64,000 nt of DNA from NCBI RefSeq assembly GCF_035222485.1, contig NC_085924.1:1426001-1490000 (forward strand), given 5' to 3'. The position numbers and the translations under genes were made by a program. A model generated the notes under the pieces. The model saw only the letters and a list, made by a program, of their open reading frames with translations. It ran no database searches and was not told where the DNA came from. Origin of the DNA: Podospora pseudoanserina (lineage: Eukaryota; Ascomycota; Sordariomycetes; Sordariales; Podosporaceae). Below, in pieces: positions 18,061-30,277 of this stretch (its first letter is position 1; the number at the start of each line of letters is the position of its first letter).

Positions 18061-19563
18061 GCAAGGAAGGGGTTCTTGTGTGTTGAAGTCAAACAATCCC
18101 AGCATGGCCAACACTTAGACATATGGTCTTTCGCCCTATGAGCGAAGTTCATAATAAGGATTGGAGATACGTTAATTAAAGGAATAATAACATTCACGCT
18201 TTCATTAAAGAGTAGGTAGGTATCTAGGTACCTTAGTTAATAGGCTTTTCGAGATAGTCAACATGTGTAGGGTATTAGCATTGACCCAGTACCTTACTCC
18301 TATTCATCCTTAGCCACGACTGCATATTAGAGTCTGCATTTAGGTAATATTTATATAGCAACCTAGAACGAATAGCTCAGACGATAAAAATAGTCCAGAG
18401 CTTTGCTCAAGGAGTTTATTCGCTACTCTTTATCCTCCAACATCCGAGTCCCTGTTTTCTGGCTATACTATATTTAAGGTTAGTAATATATTACAAAGCC
18501 CGGTCACCTTATTATATCGTTCTTACAATCTACAATATTTAGACGTAAAAGGTAATAAGACCCAGAACTATTATGTGGGGAAATAACTATAATATCCCGA
18601 CTCGGCTTCTTTAAGAAAGCTTGGAGCGCGAGCGGCCCAGCTTTAGAGAGGTTCGATGTTAAGATCGTACCTAATATTAAGGATGTTTTGAGTAATATCG
18701 ATATTAGCTACGTCGATATTCTTATACGTCTTTATATAATAAATACCTAATAAGAGATATTAAAACCTATTTTTATAATCTATTATACAAATCCACTAGC
18801 GAGGTCTCTTATTAAATACACCGTCCGCAAAAGTTCTATCCCTAAAAGTTTCCCCACTTCGGAATTAATACGAGCACATTACCTCTAGAGCAATCTATTC
18901 CTGCCCGAGGGTTTATATGACGATTCAACGAAGCCTTTACCTTAATTTGCAAGTCAGATATCTGAATTTAAGCTAACGTTAGTGAATTTAGACAATTCGA
19001 AATGAAGCACATTTTTTAAACTAATTTGCAGGAGGGTGAGGTGTCAGAGGCAGTGCTGCTCCTAGTTACACACCTTACCCAAGTCCGAAAGCGGCAATAC
19101 ATTTCTCTCGACCAGGAAGAACAACGATGAGAACGAATGCAAGAATGAGCTGTACTTCATACACAGGATAGAGTGGGAAGAACGCAGCTGCGGAAGGTCT
19201 ACAACGTCACACTGAGAGAGCTGTGGCCAGAGTGGCTGCTCGAAGAAAGTTATGTGGAGCTCGATTTCTTCCAGGCAGTCTCTCAATGTGACGGGATATG
19301 GGTGAAGAAGGCAGTCAGATGGGCCGATTACCTGGAGAAGGGTCAAGTTATGCGATTCAAGGACTTGTGGGGAAGTGGGCTCGGTTTGTAGGGAGGTGGG
19401 CTCAGCCTCAAGAAATCATGGCATGGCCGAAATCAAACCAAGCCAAACTTTGATCTTTGCCACCAACTATACTCTACGCAACAAACTGTTTTCTGACTAC
19501 CAGTAAAAGGTGCCCATCCTGACCCTCTCCCCAGTCTACTCAGCGTCCTCGTCCTCATCCTCA
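18061..19563. other. AT-rich decayed DNA and intergenic sequence, no intact gene
   Basis: About 18120-19030 is AT-rich with many TA steps, like the RIP-mutated elements further right, but I cannot match it to the gypsy or pogo copies here; it is probably an older mutated repeat. At 19100-19391 a short plus-strand ORF (RELWPEWLLEESYVELDFFQ) and an adjacent frame with FIHRIEWEE faintly resemble the C-terminal tail of HET-type proteins; too weak to annotate as a gene. Confidence 0.4.
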
Positions 19564-20622
19564 CTATTCATCGTCGTCTGAGGAAAGGTCCGAAATCTCG
19601 GATTCGTCGGCCGACACTTGGTCCTCGATAACCTCGCCCTCGTCATCCCACTCCGCACCCTCACTCAATGCGACATTTCTGCCAGTCAAGACGTCGAACG
19701 CTCGCATTTCAATACGTGGAAGCGCATGCGTCAATATCCTCACTATTTTTGGGGCAGCCATCTGTGCCACAAGAACTTGCGCCTGCTTCTCCATATCCGC
19801 TTTCAGTTGAAGGAACCCCCCTGTAGAGGAACCGCAACATGTGGCGTGCGCTGCCGAGGTGGTTACAGGTGACTCGTTGGACAGACTGAGGTTGATGAGC
19901 ATCTCGTTCAGTTTCAGATCGGTGCAATGCTGTGGGGTTCTTAGAACATCGGCACAAATACTGCGCATGCGCAGTCGCAAACGTCGTAGCGTAGTAAGAA
20001 GCGCGGCGATACTCGTGCAGACATGGATTCCTTCACCGCGCTCTTGGCTTTGATGCGGGATAAGTCGAGTACCGCATAGATCTAGCTCTAGACTAGTTAG
20101 GTTGCTGACCGACAAGAAGGCGCATATTGTAGATAGAAAAAGGTAGTCACGACGTTCTAGGAAACGAAGTAGCGGATGCAGTTCACTGGTGGCTTGGATG
20201 CGTAAGATTCGCAGTCTCCGTGATTGTTGGATGATGGCGGCGAGGTAGAGGAGATCGTTATTCAACTCTGTTGTCCAGGTTGCGCGCACAGCGTGTCCAT
20301 GAGCGCCATTCCAGACATTTACGGCCTGCGGATCGTGTCCAGACAGCGGAATAGAGTCCCAGTCTTCAAAGCCTTTCAAATTCAGGTCCAAGGTTTCCAC
20401 GCTGTTTTTGACTAGACGCAGACTTGATTCCACATACGGAGAAGACAGCAAGCGTCGTAGTGTCTTCTGAGTAACGTAAAGATCCCGGAAGCACGCGGTA
20501 TGGGCAAATTCGCTCCACTGTTTACAGACTGTGAGGCGTGACAGATCCGAGCGAAAATAGGATGAGCCCACATGATCGAAAATTTGAATCAAGGTTTCGG
20601 GGGGAAGTTTGAGGAGTGCCAT
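19564..20622 (-). CDS. F-box-like protein
   Basis: Single exon, 352 residues. The N-terminus (ALLKLPPETLIQIFDHVG, then LSRLTVCKQWSEFAH) is a standard fungal F-box-like motif, expected to bind Skp1 in an SCF ubiquitin ligase. The middle has leucine-rich segments (LRILRIQ, LTSLELDLCGTRLI, LRRLRLRMRSI) suggesting degenerate LRR-type substrate binding. The C-terminus is strongly acidic and ends SSDDDE. The substrate is unknown. The gene is divergent from the kinase-like gene at 21140. Confidence 0.8.
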   Translation of the reverse strand: MALLKLPPETLIQIFDHVGSSYFRSDLSRLTVCKQWSEFAHTACFRDLYVTQKTLRRLLSSPYVESSLRLVKNSVETLDLNLKGFEDWDSIPLSGHDPQAVNVWNGAHGHAVRATWTTELNNDLLYLAAIIQQSRRLRILRIQATSELHPLLRFLERRDYLFLSTICAFLSVSNLTSLELDLCGTRLIPHQSQERGEGIHVCTSIAALLTTLRRLRLRMRSICADVLRTPQHCTDLKLNEMLINLSLSNESPVTTSAAHATCCGSSTGGFLQLKADMEKQAQVLVAQMAAPKIVRILTHALPRIEMRAFDVLTGRNVALSEGAEWDDEGEVIEDQVSADESEISDLSSDDDE

Positions 20623-21139
20623 AGTGTGTCGCGCAAGCGAACGGAGGCGGTGTCAGTGTGTCTGGGTCAAGAGACGTACATGTCTTTCCGCGGTTCAAAA
20701 ACAAAAAAGAGATCGAAGAGTGGGTTTTATTTACAAGTCGGAGAACTGACACAAGACCCACTATATGTTAAGTGTCGCATGGCAGGCAGCCAACAACTGT
20801 ATCAGTACCGAATCCAGCAGCGCTTGTGGATCTGCGGGGTAAAGTACAGTGTACACGTCAGAGGAACCCACTCAAGGTTCGTCCACTTATTTAAGGCAGG
20901 TTAATAATGTAAGCATAAGTGATTGGCCGGCTTTCGATTCTGCAAACCGACGTGACGCGCCTAGCCTGCTATTGTCTACCTAGCCTTCCTCAGTCACGTG
21001 GCTGCACTACTTTAACGGCCCGCTGTCGCGACCGCTTCTTTTAGTTTCACTTCAGCACCACTGGCCTGCTCCCCTCGCCGCTCTTCCTCTTCGTTCTGCG
21101 CATCCAAAGTTTTTTTTCCGAACGTCAGCTCCTATCTGA
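20623..21139. promoter_or_regulatory. divergent promoter region between F-box and kinase-like genes
   Basis: 517 bp between start codons. A CACGTG palindrome (bHLH-type E-box) lies at 20995-21000, 140 bp before the kinase-like ATG. A CT-rich leader precedes that start. No coding content seen. Confidence 0.45.
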
Positions 21140-22423
21140 ATGCCGCCAACATCGAGCACAATGGCAAGACCAAGTGAACATTGGTCAGGTTTTGCTGGCC
21201 TAGGTCCGGAGTCAGACAAATCTAAGCGAATCAAGCTAGTACTGTCTTCAGCAAACTTTGAGCATCTAAAGAAGTGCGCAATGGACTCGCGGCGCAGACA
21301 TCAAACGAGCCTACCTCCCGATATTGACTGCGACATAAACCTAACCCAGTTTGCAACGGGTTTCAACAACCTCGTTCTTGAACTTACCTTTTCTGACAAC
21401 ATCTATTGGATTGCTCGGATTCCGTATCACACCACCGATGATAACACCAAGACCTCGTTGCTGAGCGAGATAGCCACCATGAACATCGTCCGCCAACGTA
21501 CAAGTATCCCCATACCTCGTATTTTTGAATTTGAGACTTCCATAGACGGACCATTCGGATACCCGTATGTTTTGATGGAGTACTTGGGTGGCCGTCAACT
21601 CGATCGTGGGCTGGCAAGATCGATCCCTCGACAATACCATACCAAGGTAGCCAAACAGCTTGCAAATGTGTTCGCGGAACTCCAAAACCTGACCTTTAGT
21701 CGCATTGGACGACTTTGGTGTGGAGAGACCGCGGATCAGCCTGTCGAAATCATTCCCATGGAGTGGCATCATTCGCCCGGCCCTTTGGAAACCTCGCTAG
21801 AATATTTTTACAACCAACGACAAGGGGAAAACCGAGAAATCGTCGCCTTGCATCCGAACAGTGCAGACTGGCTTACGGCATGTTGGGTGCTGAAAACTGC
21901 TCTAGCCCACACCGTCATTGAAGATAGAGTCCGAGGCCCATTTCCGCTATGTCATCTTGACCTCCATTTCGGTAACCTTCTCTTGGATGAAGAGTACAAT
22001 CTGACCGGAGTCCTTGATTGGAGCAACGCGCAGGCGGCCCCACTTGAACAGTTGTCTGTCTGTCCAGAACTCGTCATTTTCCCTGGGCTATCTGAGGAGG
22101 AGAATCAACCGATCGTGGAGTTCAAGAAGCTTGTCATACAGTTTGTGAAGGAAATGGAGAACGACAAAGCGAAGGAAGAAGAGAAGGGCGAAAGAAAGAC
22201 GCCGCCCTTGGGTCAGCAGCAGGGGAACATGAAGCAGAGTCAGCATCTTACACCACTTTCCACCTACATGGCCTCTGAAAGTGCCGAACTCATGCATCGT
22301 CAATACATGGCTTCACCCAAGGGAAGCCTTTGGGCTGCGAAGAGGGTTGCGAAGCTCATCTACGGGGAGCATATTATTTGGGAACAGCTTAGAGAGGTAT
22401 ATGGTTGCATGCCGCTTCTCTAG
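21140..22423 (+). CDS. APH-type aminoglycoside phosphotransferase/choline kinase-like protein
   Basis: Single exon, 427 residues; a second ATG at 21161 is an alternative start. The nucleotide-binding lobe shows YWIARIPY and a hinge YVLMEYLGG. The catalytic loop HLDLHFGN (His272, Asp274, Asn279) and the metal-binding Asp in GVLDWSNA (~293) are intact. A charged Lys/Glu-rich insertion lies near residues 335-365. Such kinase-like proteins are abundant in filamentous fungi; the substrate is generally unknown, and the name does not imply antibiotic resistance. Confidence 0.85.
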   Translation: MPPTSSTMARPSEHWSGFAGLGPESDKSKRIKLVLSSANFEHLKKCAMDSRRRHQTSLPPDIDCDINLTQFATGFNNLVLELTFSDNIYWIARIPYHTTDDNTKTSLLSEIATMNIVRQRTSIPIPRIFEFETSIDGPFGYPYVLMEYLGGRQLDRGLARSIPRQYHTKVAKQLANVFAELQNLTFSRIGRLWCGETADQPVEIIPMEWHHSPGPLETSLEYFYNQRQGENREIVALHPNSADWLTACWVLKTALAHTVIEDRVRGPFPLCHLDLHFGNLLLDEEYNLTGVLDWSNAQAAPLEQLSVCPELVIFPGLSEEENQPIVEFKKLVIQFVKEMENDKAKEEEKGERKTPPLGQQQGNMKQSQHLTPLSTYMASESAELMHRQYMASPKGSLWAAKRVAKLIYGEHIIWEQLREVYGCMPLL

Positions 22424-22810
22424 GATTAGTGATGCTGTCATACCTAGCTTACTCTTCGTAACAAACTCTTATCTCGCAAGGTCCGCGCTCTACGATGGGT
22501 TGCTTGTCTGCTATCGTTTGTGACTATGCCTCTGTGGAAATACAAGCTTGGAAGCTATCAGGCTTGACCGACGTTTTTCTAAACTACCTAACGTATATTA
22601 TAAGCGAGTGACCCATATAAGCGAGTGACCCACCTCCCACCACACCCTGACAAACCATCCTCAATTGCACCACATCAACACAAGGAATTAACTATAATTA
22701 CATCAGAAACAGCTGAATCAGATGCTTCTGCAGCCTCCTGGCAAATGCGCGCATTATGGCCAGGCTTACCGCATATACCACAGCACCGAACCTTCGTACG
22801 AGCCCCCCCT

Positions 22811-23214
22811 TGTCACGGTTCTGGAAGACAGTGGGGCCACGAGGGACCAATCAAGACTGGACCGCGCCGTCGAGCGGGGCTCACGGTCCAGAAGGGCAAC
22901 GGACCAATAAGATGGGGACCGGGGACCGCGGTGGGGCTCACGGTCCACGGTCCGGCATCGGCCAATCAGGAGCGGACCAAGGACCGTCTATAAGTCAACG
23001 GTCCACGGTCCACGGGTCTATATATACGGAGGAACTGGCCGGCGTAAATAAATAGTTCTATAGTATATAATATAAGTTATAATCGTTAGTATTTAAACTA
23101 TTATAGTAAAGATAAGCCGTTATTATATACTATTTAGCTATACCGGACTAGGATTATTTAAAAGTACCTTTAACTAATATCCCTTTTAGAGGTTCTAGAT
23201 AGGGGTTCGTTATA
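22811..23214 (+). repeat. 5' LTR of gypsy copy 1
   Basis: Begins TGTCACGGTTCTGG and ends GGTTCGTTATA (a mutated GTTCGTCACA). A TATATATA box lies near 23020. The first ~230 bp are unmutated and GC-rich, then RIP begins abruptly near 23041. Confidence 0.92.
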
Positions 23215-23299
23215 CGTTATATACTTACTTTAACTTTATTACGGATAAATTAAAAACGTTTTTTTACTATTATAGCCGGACCTAAGAATATTTAGATAG

Positions 23300-26200
23300 G
23301 AGGCGTCCTGCTTAGCCTAAGTAGCGAGGGACCTTCTACTAATATTAGACCTATATTTATTACTATAGAATAGGTCGTTAAGCGCTTTAAGGAGCTTAAG
23401 GAGAGGCTTAATAAACCCGGAAGTAAATTATTATTATTATAATCGTATTTAAATTAACCGTTAAATTCCTAATACCGGAGCGTTATAGAAGAAGAAAAGT
23501 AGAATTTAAAGGATTCTTAATTTAGCTTAAAACCTATTTTCGTTATTACCTAGATTAGTTTATTAACGAAAAGTTAAAAGTAATTTTCGCGGCTATTAAA
23601 CTTAAGAATAGGGCTTTTGCGTAGTTTAAGCCTATCCTCGATAATTATTATAAGTAAAAGCTAGAGGACTAAAAGAAAATTACTGTAAAATATTTCGAGA
23701 GCTATTATATTTTTAAGACTAAACTTAAAAAGGTATTTAGGGAGTATAATAAAGTAAAGCGCGCGTAAAAAAGGCTTATAAATTTACGCTAAACGCGTTT
23801 AGCGGCTAACTATATAGCTTTATTTAAAATTAATAGCTTACGTAATACTATTAACGATAAAGGGTTAATATAACTTTTTTATAATAGCCTTAAGGAAAAG
23901 GTAAAGAATAAGTTATATAAAGAATTAAAGTTTAATACTATCGATAAGTATATCGCTATAGCTATTCGGATTAATAATCGGTAATTCTAACGGCGTACGG
24001 AGAAAAAAAGTAATAAAGGTTATTATAATAATAATAATAATAAAGGATACTTCGGTAATAACCGTTTTAACGATAAGTAAAAAAGAAAATACTTTAATAT
24101 TAATTACTCCGGCATTATATACGTAGGACCGATAAAGGTCGATACTATATAGTAATAAAGATTATAAGGCCGGGGCTAAAGTAAAAATAATTTTAAATAT
24201 TTTAATTATAGTAAAGTAAAATACTTTAAAAAAAATTATAATATATTTAAACGGCTCGGATAGAAAAAAAAAATTATATTAATTACTATATCGAAAGGAC
24301 CGAGGGTTATAAAGATAATAGCTATTAGGTATTAATAAGGCGGAGCGGTAAGTTTTAAGGAAGATTTTAATTAGTACGCCGGATAAAAAAATATAGAGTT
24401 TTAGGAGGTAAAGGAAGTTTTAGAAAGGCTAAAGGCAAAGTACGAGGAAAAAGATCTTTAAATATAGGTATTATAGGATTAATTAGTATAGATTATTACG
24501 GAAATTACTATGGAAATCGCTAAAAATAAGAGTTTTACGTAAGGACTTACTAAATAAACGATATTAAAGAAATAATATAATAAATACGGAATTACTATTT
24601 TATAAAATATATTATAGCCTATAAAGCTTTTATATAAAAGTTAAGAAAAGTATTAGAAAGGTAAGAAGGTCGCTAATATTAAAATCGTAAAGTTACTAAA
24701 GGATATATTAATATTTATATAGTATATACTCTATAAGGGAAATACAGTATAGCTTTATTTTAAATATCCGAAGTATTAGAAAATACTTTAGTTTTAATAT
24801 ATTATATACGGATATATAAAGTATTATTAAAGTAAGTCGTTATACGGTTATTAGCCGGTATATAAAGTAAGTAAAAAGGATAAATTATAGTTAATTAAAA
24901 AAACTATAGCCCGATAGAAAAAAGCTTAATAGGAGGACCTAAACGATTACGTTTTATAAAAAATTTAGGACCCGATTAAACTAAAGAATAGCCTTTAGAT
25001 TATATAAATTATATTAAGGTATATAAAGTATTATATTAAATATATAAATAATTAAAATATAAATAATAATATATATTTATAGGAGGAAATAATACTAGGA
25101 TAGTATCTAAGCCTAAACTACGTTATATACTTATAGAAGAAAGTTAAATAATATTATTAAGCTAAAACGCTTAAAATTAAATAAAAGAACTGCTATTAAA
25201 TATAGATATAAAAGAATATTAAAAATAAAAGATAAGAGAAAGCTAGGTAAGTATAGTTAAAAAACTTTATATTATTAAATAATTTAGAGTAAAAGAACGC
25301 TTTTAAATAATATAATCGTTTAGGAAACGACTTACGGCCTTTCGCGGAAGCTATTAACTTTTAATAAATTACGAATAATATTTTTAAAGGTATTAATATA
25401 AAGTAAAAGTATAGGATAATAACTTAGCGCTCGTTAACGAGGTCGCTATTGTATAGGGAAGAAATAAGAAAAATAAATGCTTTTAGGTTACTATACAATA
25501 AAGGGATCTCTAAATAGTAATATTAATAAATAGTAATATAGAGATAAATTTAATTTCGTTATAATTTATATACTAGGCCCGTATACTATAAAAGAAAAAA
25601 AAAGAATAAATAATTATATAAAGTTTATTTCCTACGTAAAAGGTTTATAGAGAAACACTATCCTTAAATATTATAGTCGAAGGAAAAACGATATTAATTA
25701 TATTTAATATTATAAATATAGGACCCTTAAAAAATATAATCTTAAGGTAACTATAATATAAAAACTATAACCTAAATATTAATTAAAGGGATAATAATTA
25801 CTTACGATTAAAAAAGCTTTAAAAGTATTTAACTAACGATAGAAAATTAAAAATACGTACGGAGTAAAATATAGGACGAGTACTTTTTACGGTACTACCG
25901 TAAAGAGTATAGGAAATAATAATATATTTTATCGATATAAATAATAAGATTAAAGAAATAAGGTTAACAACGTTAATAAAGATATTAGAGGTTAATAAAT
26001 ATATTTATTATAATAACGTAGAGAAAGGTAAGAAAAAGGTAGTACCGGTGGAATATCGAGGATATTTAACTTTTACGGTTAAGTATTTAAAGAAGCTTTT
26101 AAAGTAAAGACCGTAAAACTATAAAATTAAATTAAAAGAAAGAGTTAAGCTATAGCTATTTAAGGTTTATTATATTAACGATAAATAAAGTAAAGAGTTA

Positions 26201-28950
26201 CGAAAGTATTTAAATAAAAATTTAAAAAAAAAATATATTAGGGAATCTATATTACTAATAAAATATTTTATATTCTTCGTACCGAAAAAAGATAGTAGTT
26301 TACGACTATATATAGATTACTAGTAATTAAATAACGAAATAGTAAAAAATAGTTACCCGTTACCGTTAATATTTAGGTTACGGAGTTAATTAGTAAAGGC
26401 GTAATACTTTATACGCTTAAATATACTTATCGGATATACCTATATACGGATTAAAGAAGGAAATAAATAGAAAATAGCGTTTCGTATACTCTATAGTTAT
26501 TTCGAGTATTTCGTAATACTATTTAAGTTAACTAATACGCCCGTAACGTTTTAATCTTTTATTAACTATATTATACGGAAGTACCTCGATAAAATAATAA
26601 TATATTATTTTAATAACGTTTTTATTTATTTACGTATTTTAGAGGAATATAAATAATATATATAAAAGATACTTAATACGCTATACGGAACTAAACTCTC
26701 CGTTAATAAAGAAAAAAGCGAGTTTTATATATAAAAAATAGTATATTTAAAATATTTAATATCGTTAAGTAAAGTTTATATAAAATTTAAGAAAATTATA
26801 ATAGTTAAGGACTAGTTTATACCGTAATTATAAATATACGTTAAGGAATTTTTAATATTTACAAACTTCTATTAAATATTTATTTATAAATATATAAGTA
26901 TCGCGCGGTTACTTAATTATTTAATTAAAAAAGACGTGGAGTTCCGGTAGGGGTAGGAAAAAGAGTAGGCCTTCTAAGAGCTAAAAGAAGCTATTTTAGA
27001 GGACCCGGTATTTAAATTATTAAACTTTAGTCGATTATTTAAAGTCGAGGTAAATATATTAGATTATACGATCGGTAGATAGTTAGGATAGTAAGACAAT
27101 AACGGTAAGTTATATCCGGTAACCTTTTTTTCGAAGAAGCTCGAGGGGGTATATTAAAACTACTTAATTTACAATAAAGAGCTATTTATTATTATCGAAG
27201 CGTTCGAGGAATAAAGGTTATACTTTAACGGTATTAAATACGAAGTATAAGTCTATATAGACTATAAAAATCTACGGTACTTTACTATTATAAAGATCCT
27301 TAACGCGCGGTAAATATAATAATTAAAGTTTTTTTTAAAATTTAATTTTTAAATTAATTATAAAAAGGGCTCGGAGAACGCTAAAGCAAACGTATTTAGC
27401 TAGCGTACTAACTATTATAAAGATATATCTAAGGAGTTACTACTATTATTTAAGGAAGCGTTAAATAATATTTTTAAGTATTTACTATAACTATAAATAG
27501 AATATTACGTAATATATCGCGAAAGGGTTACTTCTAGTAAGTATTAAGGGAAGTTAGGTAATAATATTATAGAGTAATATTAGTAGGAAGAGCTAGAGCT
27601 ATAAGGTATTTAGAAAGATAATTAGGGAAGACTATAGTATAAAAATCGAGTATATATAATATTAGGTAATAAAATAGTATTAATAATAGAGATTTACGTA
27701 TCGAAGTTCGGAGGATATATAAGTATTATTAAGACTATAGAAAAGATTAAATAGTATTTCGACTAATTAAGGATTAAGGACGACGTTAAAAAAGTTATTT
27801 AATTATATTATATATACGAAAAAATAAGGGTTACGAGGCATAAGCTTTATAGATTTCTAGAACCACTGCCGGTAGTAGAACGGCTATAGAGTTTAGTTAC
27901 AATAGACTTTATTATTAAATTACTAAAGTCTAAAAATACGGTAACCGGTATTAAATATAATAGTATATTAATAGTAGTCGATAAACTTATTAAATAAATA
28001 TATTTCTTACTTTATAAAGAAACCTAATTAGTAAAATAATTAACGGATATAGTACTATAATATATTATATAAATATATATATAACTAAAGAAATTTATTA
28101 TAGACTACGATATTAAATTCGTATCGAAATTCTAAAAAATATTAATAACGAGGCTAGGGATAATAAATAAAGCGTTTTTGGCTTATTACCCTTAAATAGA
28201 TAATTAAATAAAACGGTTTAATTAAATCGTAAAATAGTATTTATAAAATTATATTAATTTCGAATAGGACGATTAGGTTAAACTATTATCTATAGTATAG
28301 TTAATATATAATATATTACTAACTAAAACGATTAAAATTATACTGTTTTTCGCGAACTTCAATTACGAAATAAATTTACGGTAAGGACTTACAGTTAATG
28401 TATTTAAAGCTAAAATTAAGGTAAATAAAATATATATACTTTATAATAAGTTTAAGTAAAAACTAAAGTTTATAAGGGAAAGAATACGGAAATACTATAA
28501 TATTAAAAGGCTCGAGGGACTTTACTTTAAAGGGAAAGATATAGTATTTCTTTTTATATATAATTTACGTATTAAAAGACTTAGTAAAAAACTAAATTAT
28601 AAGAGAGTAGGACTATTTAAGGTTAAAAAGAAGTTATTAGAGATAGTATTCGAATTGGAGCTACCTAGTATAATACGTCTATAGTTATATACCTTTTATA
28701 TTTTATTTTTAAAACCCGTATTATATATAAGTAAGGCTAATATATAGGTAATAGCGGAGGACGAAAAAAAAAAGTACGATATAAAAAAAATATTAAATTT
28801 ATAATTTAATAAAGGTTAATTAAAGTATTTAATTAATTAATTAAAATATTTAGTTATAAATAATTTATAGGAACTATAGGTATACTTTAATTACTTAAAT
28901 AAATAAAAAGAATTCTATTAACGATATCCGGACCGACTAAAACCTAAATA
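23300..28950 (+). pseudogene. gag-pol relic of gypsy copy 1
   Basis: Stops occur in every frame, yet landmarks are legible: a gag zinc knuckle with Cys changed to Tyr near 24190-24245 (KYFNYSKVKYFKKNY); RT block FVPKKDSSLRLYIDY near 26275-26320; RT active site now YFNN at 26606-26617; integrase tail HKLYRFLEPLPVVERL near 27840-27890; chromodomain near 28765-28935 (KKYDIKKIL). Cys-to-Tyr and Asp-to-Asn changes are the expected effect of RIP acting on the opposite strand. Confidence 0.8.
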
Positions 28951-29006
28951 AATAAAAAGACTTAGCCCCGGCTTATAGCTAAATAACTATAAAACGGAGT
29001 TAAAAG

Positions 29007-29076
29007 AACCTCGACGGGAGTCGAACCCGCGTTTTCGACATAGTAGTCAACGTACTATATACTATACTACGAGGTT
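29007..29076 (-). tRNA. tRNA-like cloverleaf inside gypsy copy 1 (antisense to the element)
   Basis: 70 nt. Perfect 7-bp acceptor stem (AACCTCG/CGAGGTT), D-arm GTAT..GTAC with an A-box-like TAGTATAG, anticodon stem TTGAC/GTCGA, 4-nt variable region, and T-arm GCGGG-TTCGACT-CCCGT containing a B box. A T-run (CTTTT) follows immediately. The anticodon loop has only six bases (TACTAT), so no amino acid can be assigned. It lies between the chromodomain and the 3' LTR. Probably a tRNA-derived part of the element rather than a working tRNA. Confidence 0.6.
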
Positions 29077-29868
29077 AGAAAGTATAAAAGGGATTAAATA
29101 TAAATAATATTACGCGCTTTAGGTACTTTAGGAAGTAAAAGGCGCGCTATTAACGGTACCTAGCGTAGTTAAAAAGGAAAGACCGGTTACATTAGGATCG
29201 AAGGAAAGGTCGGAGGGCTAGCCCAGGCCTAAGGAAGGATCCAGGGCGTAAGGAAACTACGGAACGGTATCCTGGGCGGCGTCCGGCCGTATAGAAGTAC
29301 CCGGCGAAGAAGTAGGAGGCGCCGTAACGGCAGACTGCGCTACTTAGGTATCCTCTTTCTAGATATCCCGCGCGAAGAGGCGCTTTTTACGTACGCGAAG
29401 AGAGCAACGTATTTATTTTACCTAAATAAGCTAAGTAGTTAGTTACGAAAGTTAGTCTTTAAGCTTTTATTCCTTACGCTCGAGTCTATTTTACTTTTTT
29501 ATTATTCGGGTTACTATAGAACGGTTAATTACGGTATAGGAAGAAAAGGAAGATCTACTTACGGGTAAAGCTAATATTAGATTTATTATATAGGATTTTA
29601 CGACGTACGTACTCGGCGTATCGTAAGGACTTAAGGGCTATAATATAAAGGGATTTAGCGGTAAAATAAGTAAAATACGGTATTATAGTAAAACTACGGC
29701 GGCGGATTCGGGAGGAAAGGGTAGAGGTTTATTTAGTTTTATAATAATGTTTCTATATACGGTTAAATATAATAAAAGTAAGGAGAAAAGGGAAGGAAAA
29801 ACCTACGATATAGTTAGTAATAGAAGAAAATTAAGCCGTAAAAGCTTCGGCCTAAAGAGGGAGTATTA

Positions 29869-30272
29869 TATTATAGTTTTAAAAGATAGTAAGGCTACGA
29901 GGGACTAATTAAGACTAAACCGCGCCATTAAGCAAGGCTTACGGTCCAGAAGGGTAACGGATTAATAAAATAGGAACCGGGGACCGCGGTAGGGCTTACG
30001 GTCTACGGTCCGGCATTAGCCAATTAAAAGCGGACCGAGGACCGTTTATAAGTTAACGGTCTACGGTCCACGAGTCTATATATACGGAAGAACTAGCCGG
30101 CGTAAATAGATAATTCTATAGTATATAATATAAGTTATAATCGTTAATATTTAAATTATTATAATAAAGATAAGCCGTTATTATATACTATTTAGCTATA
30201 CCGGACTAGGATTATTTAGAAGTGCCTTTAACTAGTGTCCCTTTTAGAGGTTCTGGATAGAGGTTCGTTATA
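29869..30272 (+). repeat. 3' LTR of gypsy copy 1
   Basis: 404 bp, starting TATTATAGTTTT (mutated TGTCACGGTTCT) and ending GTTCGTTATA. Mutated throughout, unlike the outer end of the 5' LTR. Confidence 0.9.
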
Positions 30273-30277
30273 CCCCT

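Larger units (their letters stand above)
22811..30272 (+). mobile_element. Ty3/gypsy chromovirus, complete but RIP-mutated (copy 1)
   Basis: 7462 bp with 404-bp LTRs and target duplication CCCCT (22806-22810, 30273-30277). A polypurine tract (AAAGAGGGAG) precedes the 3' LTR. Internal domains remain readable in order gag, RT, RNase H, integrase, chromodomain, which is the chromovirus order of Ty3/gypsy. CA and TG dinucleotides are almost absent from about 23041 onward, for example none in 23041-23160. It is inserted in pogo element B. Confidence 0.93.

Noticed and set aside
19062-19391. Possible HET-protein C-terminal tail
   Set aside because: Only one or two short stretches resemble such tails and they lie in different frames, so it is not called as a gene.
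22756-23055. 99-codon ORF on plus (and similar ORFs at 15745-16041 and 41166-41390)
   Set aside because: They lie wholly within the GC-rich outer part of the gypsy LTRs and recur only because the LTR repeats.
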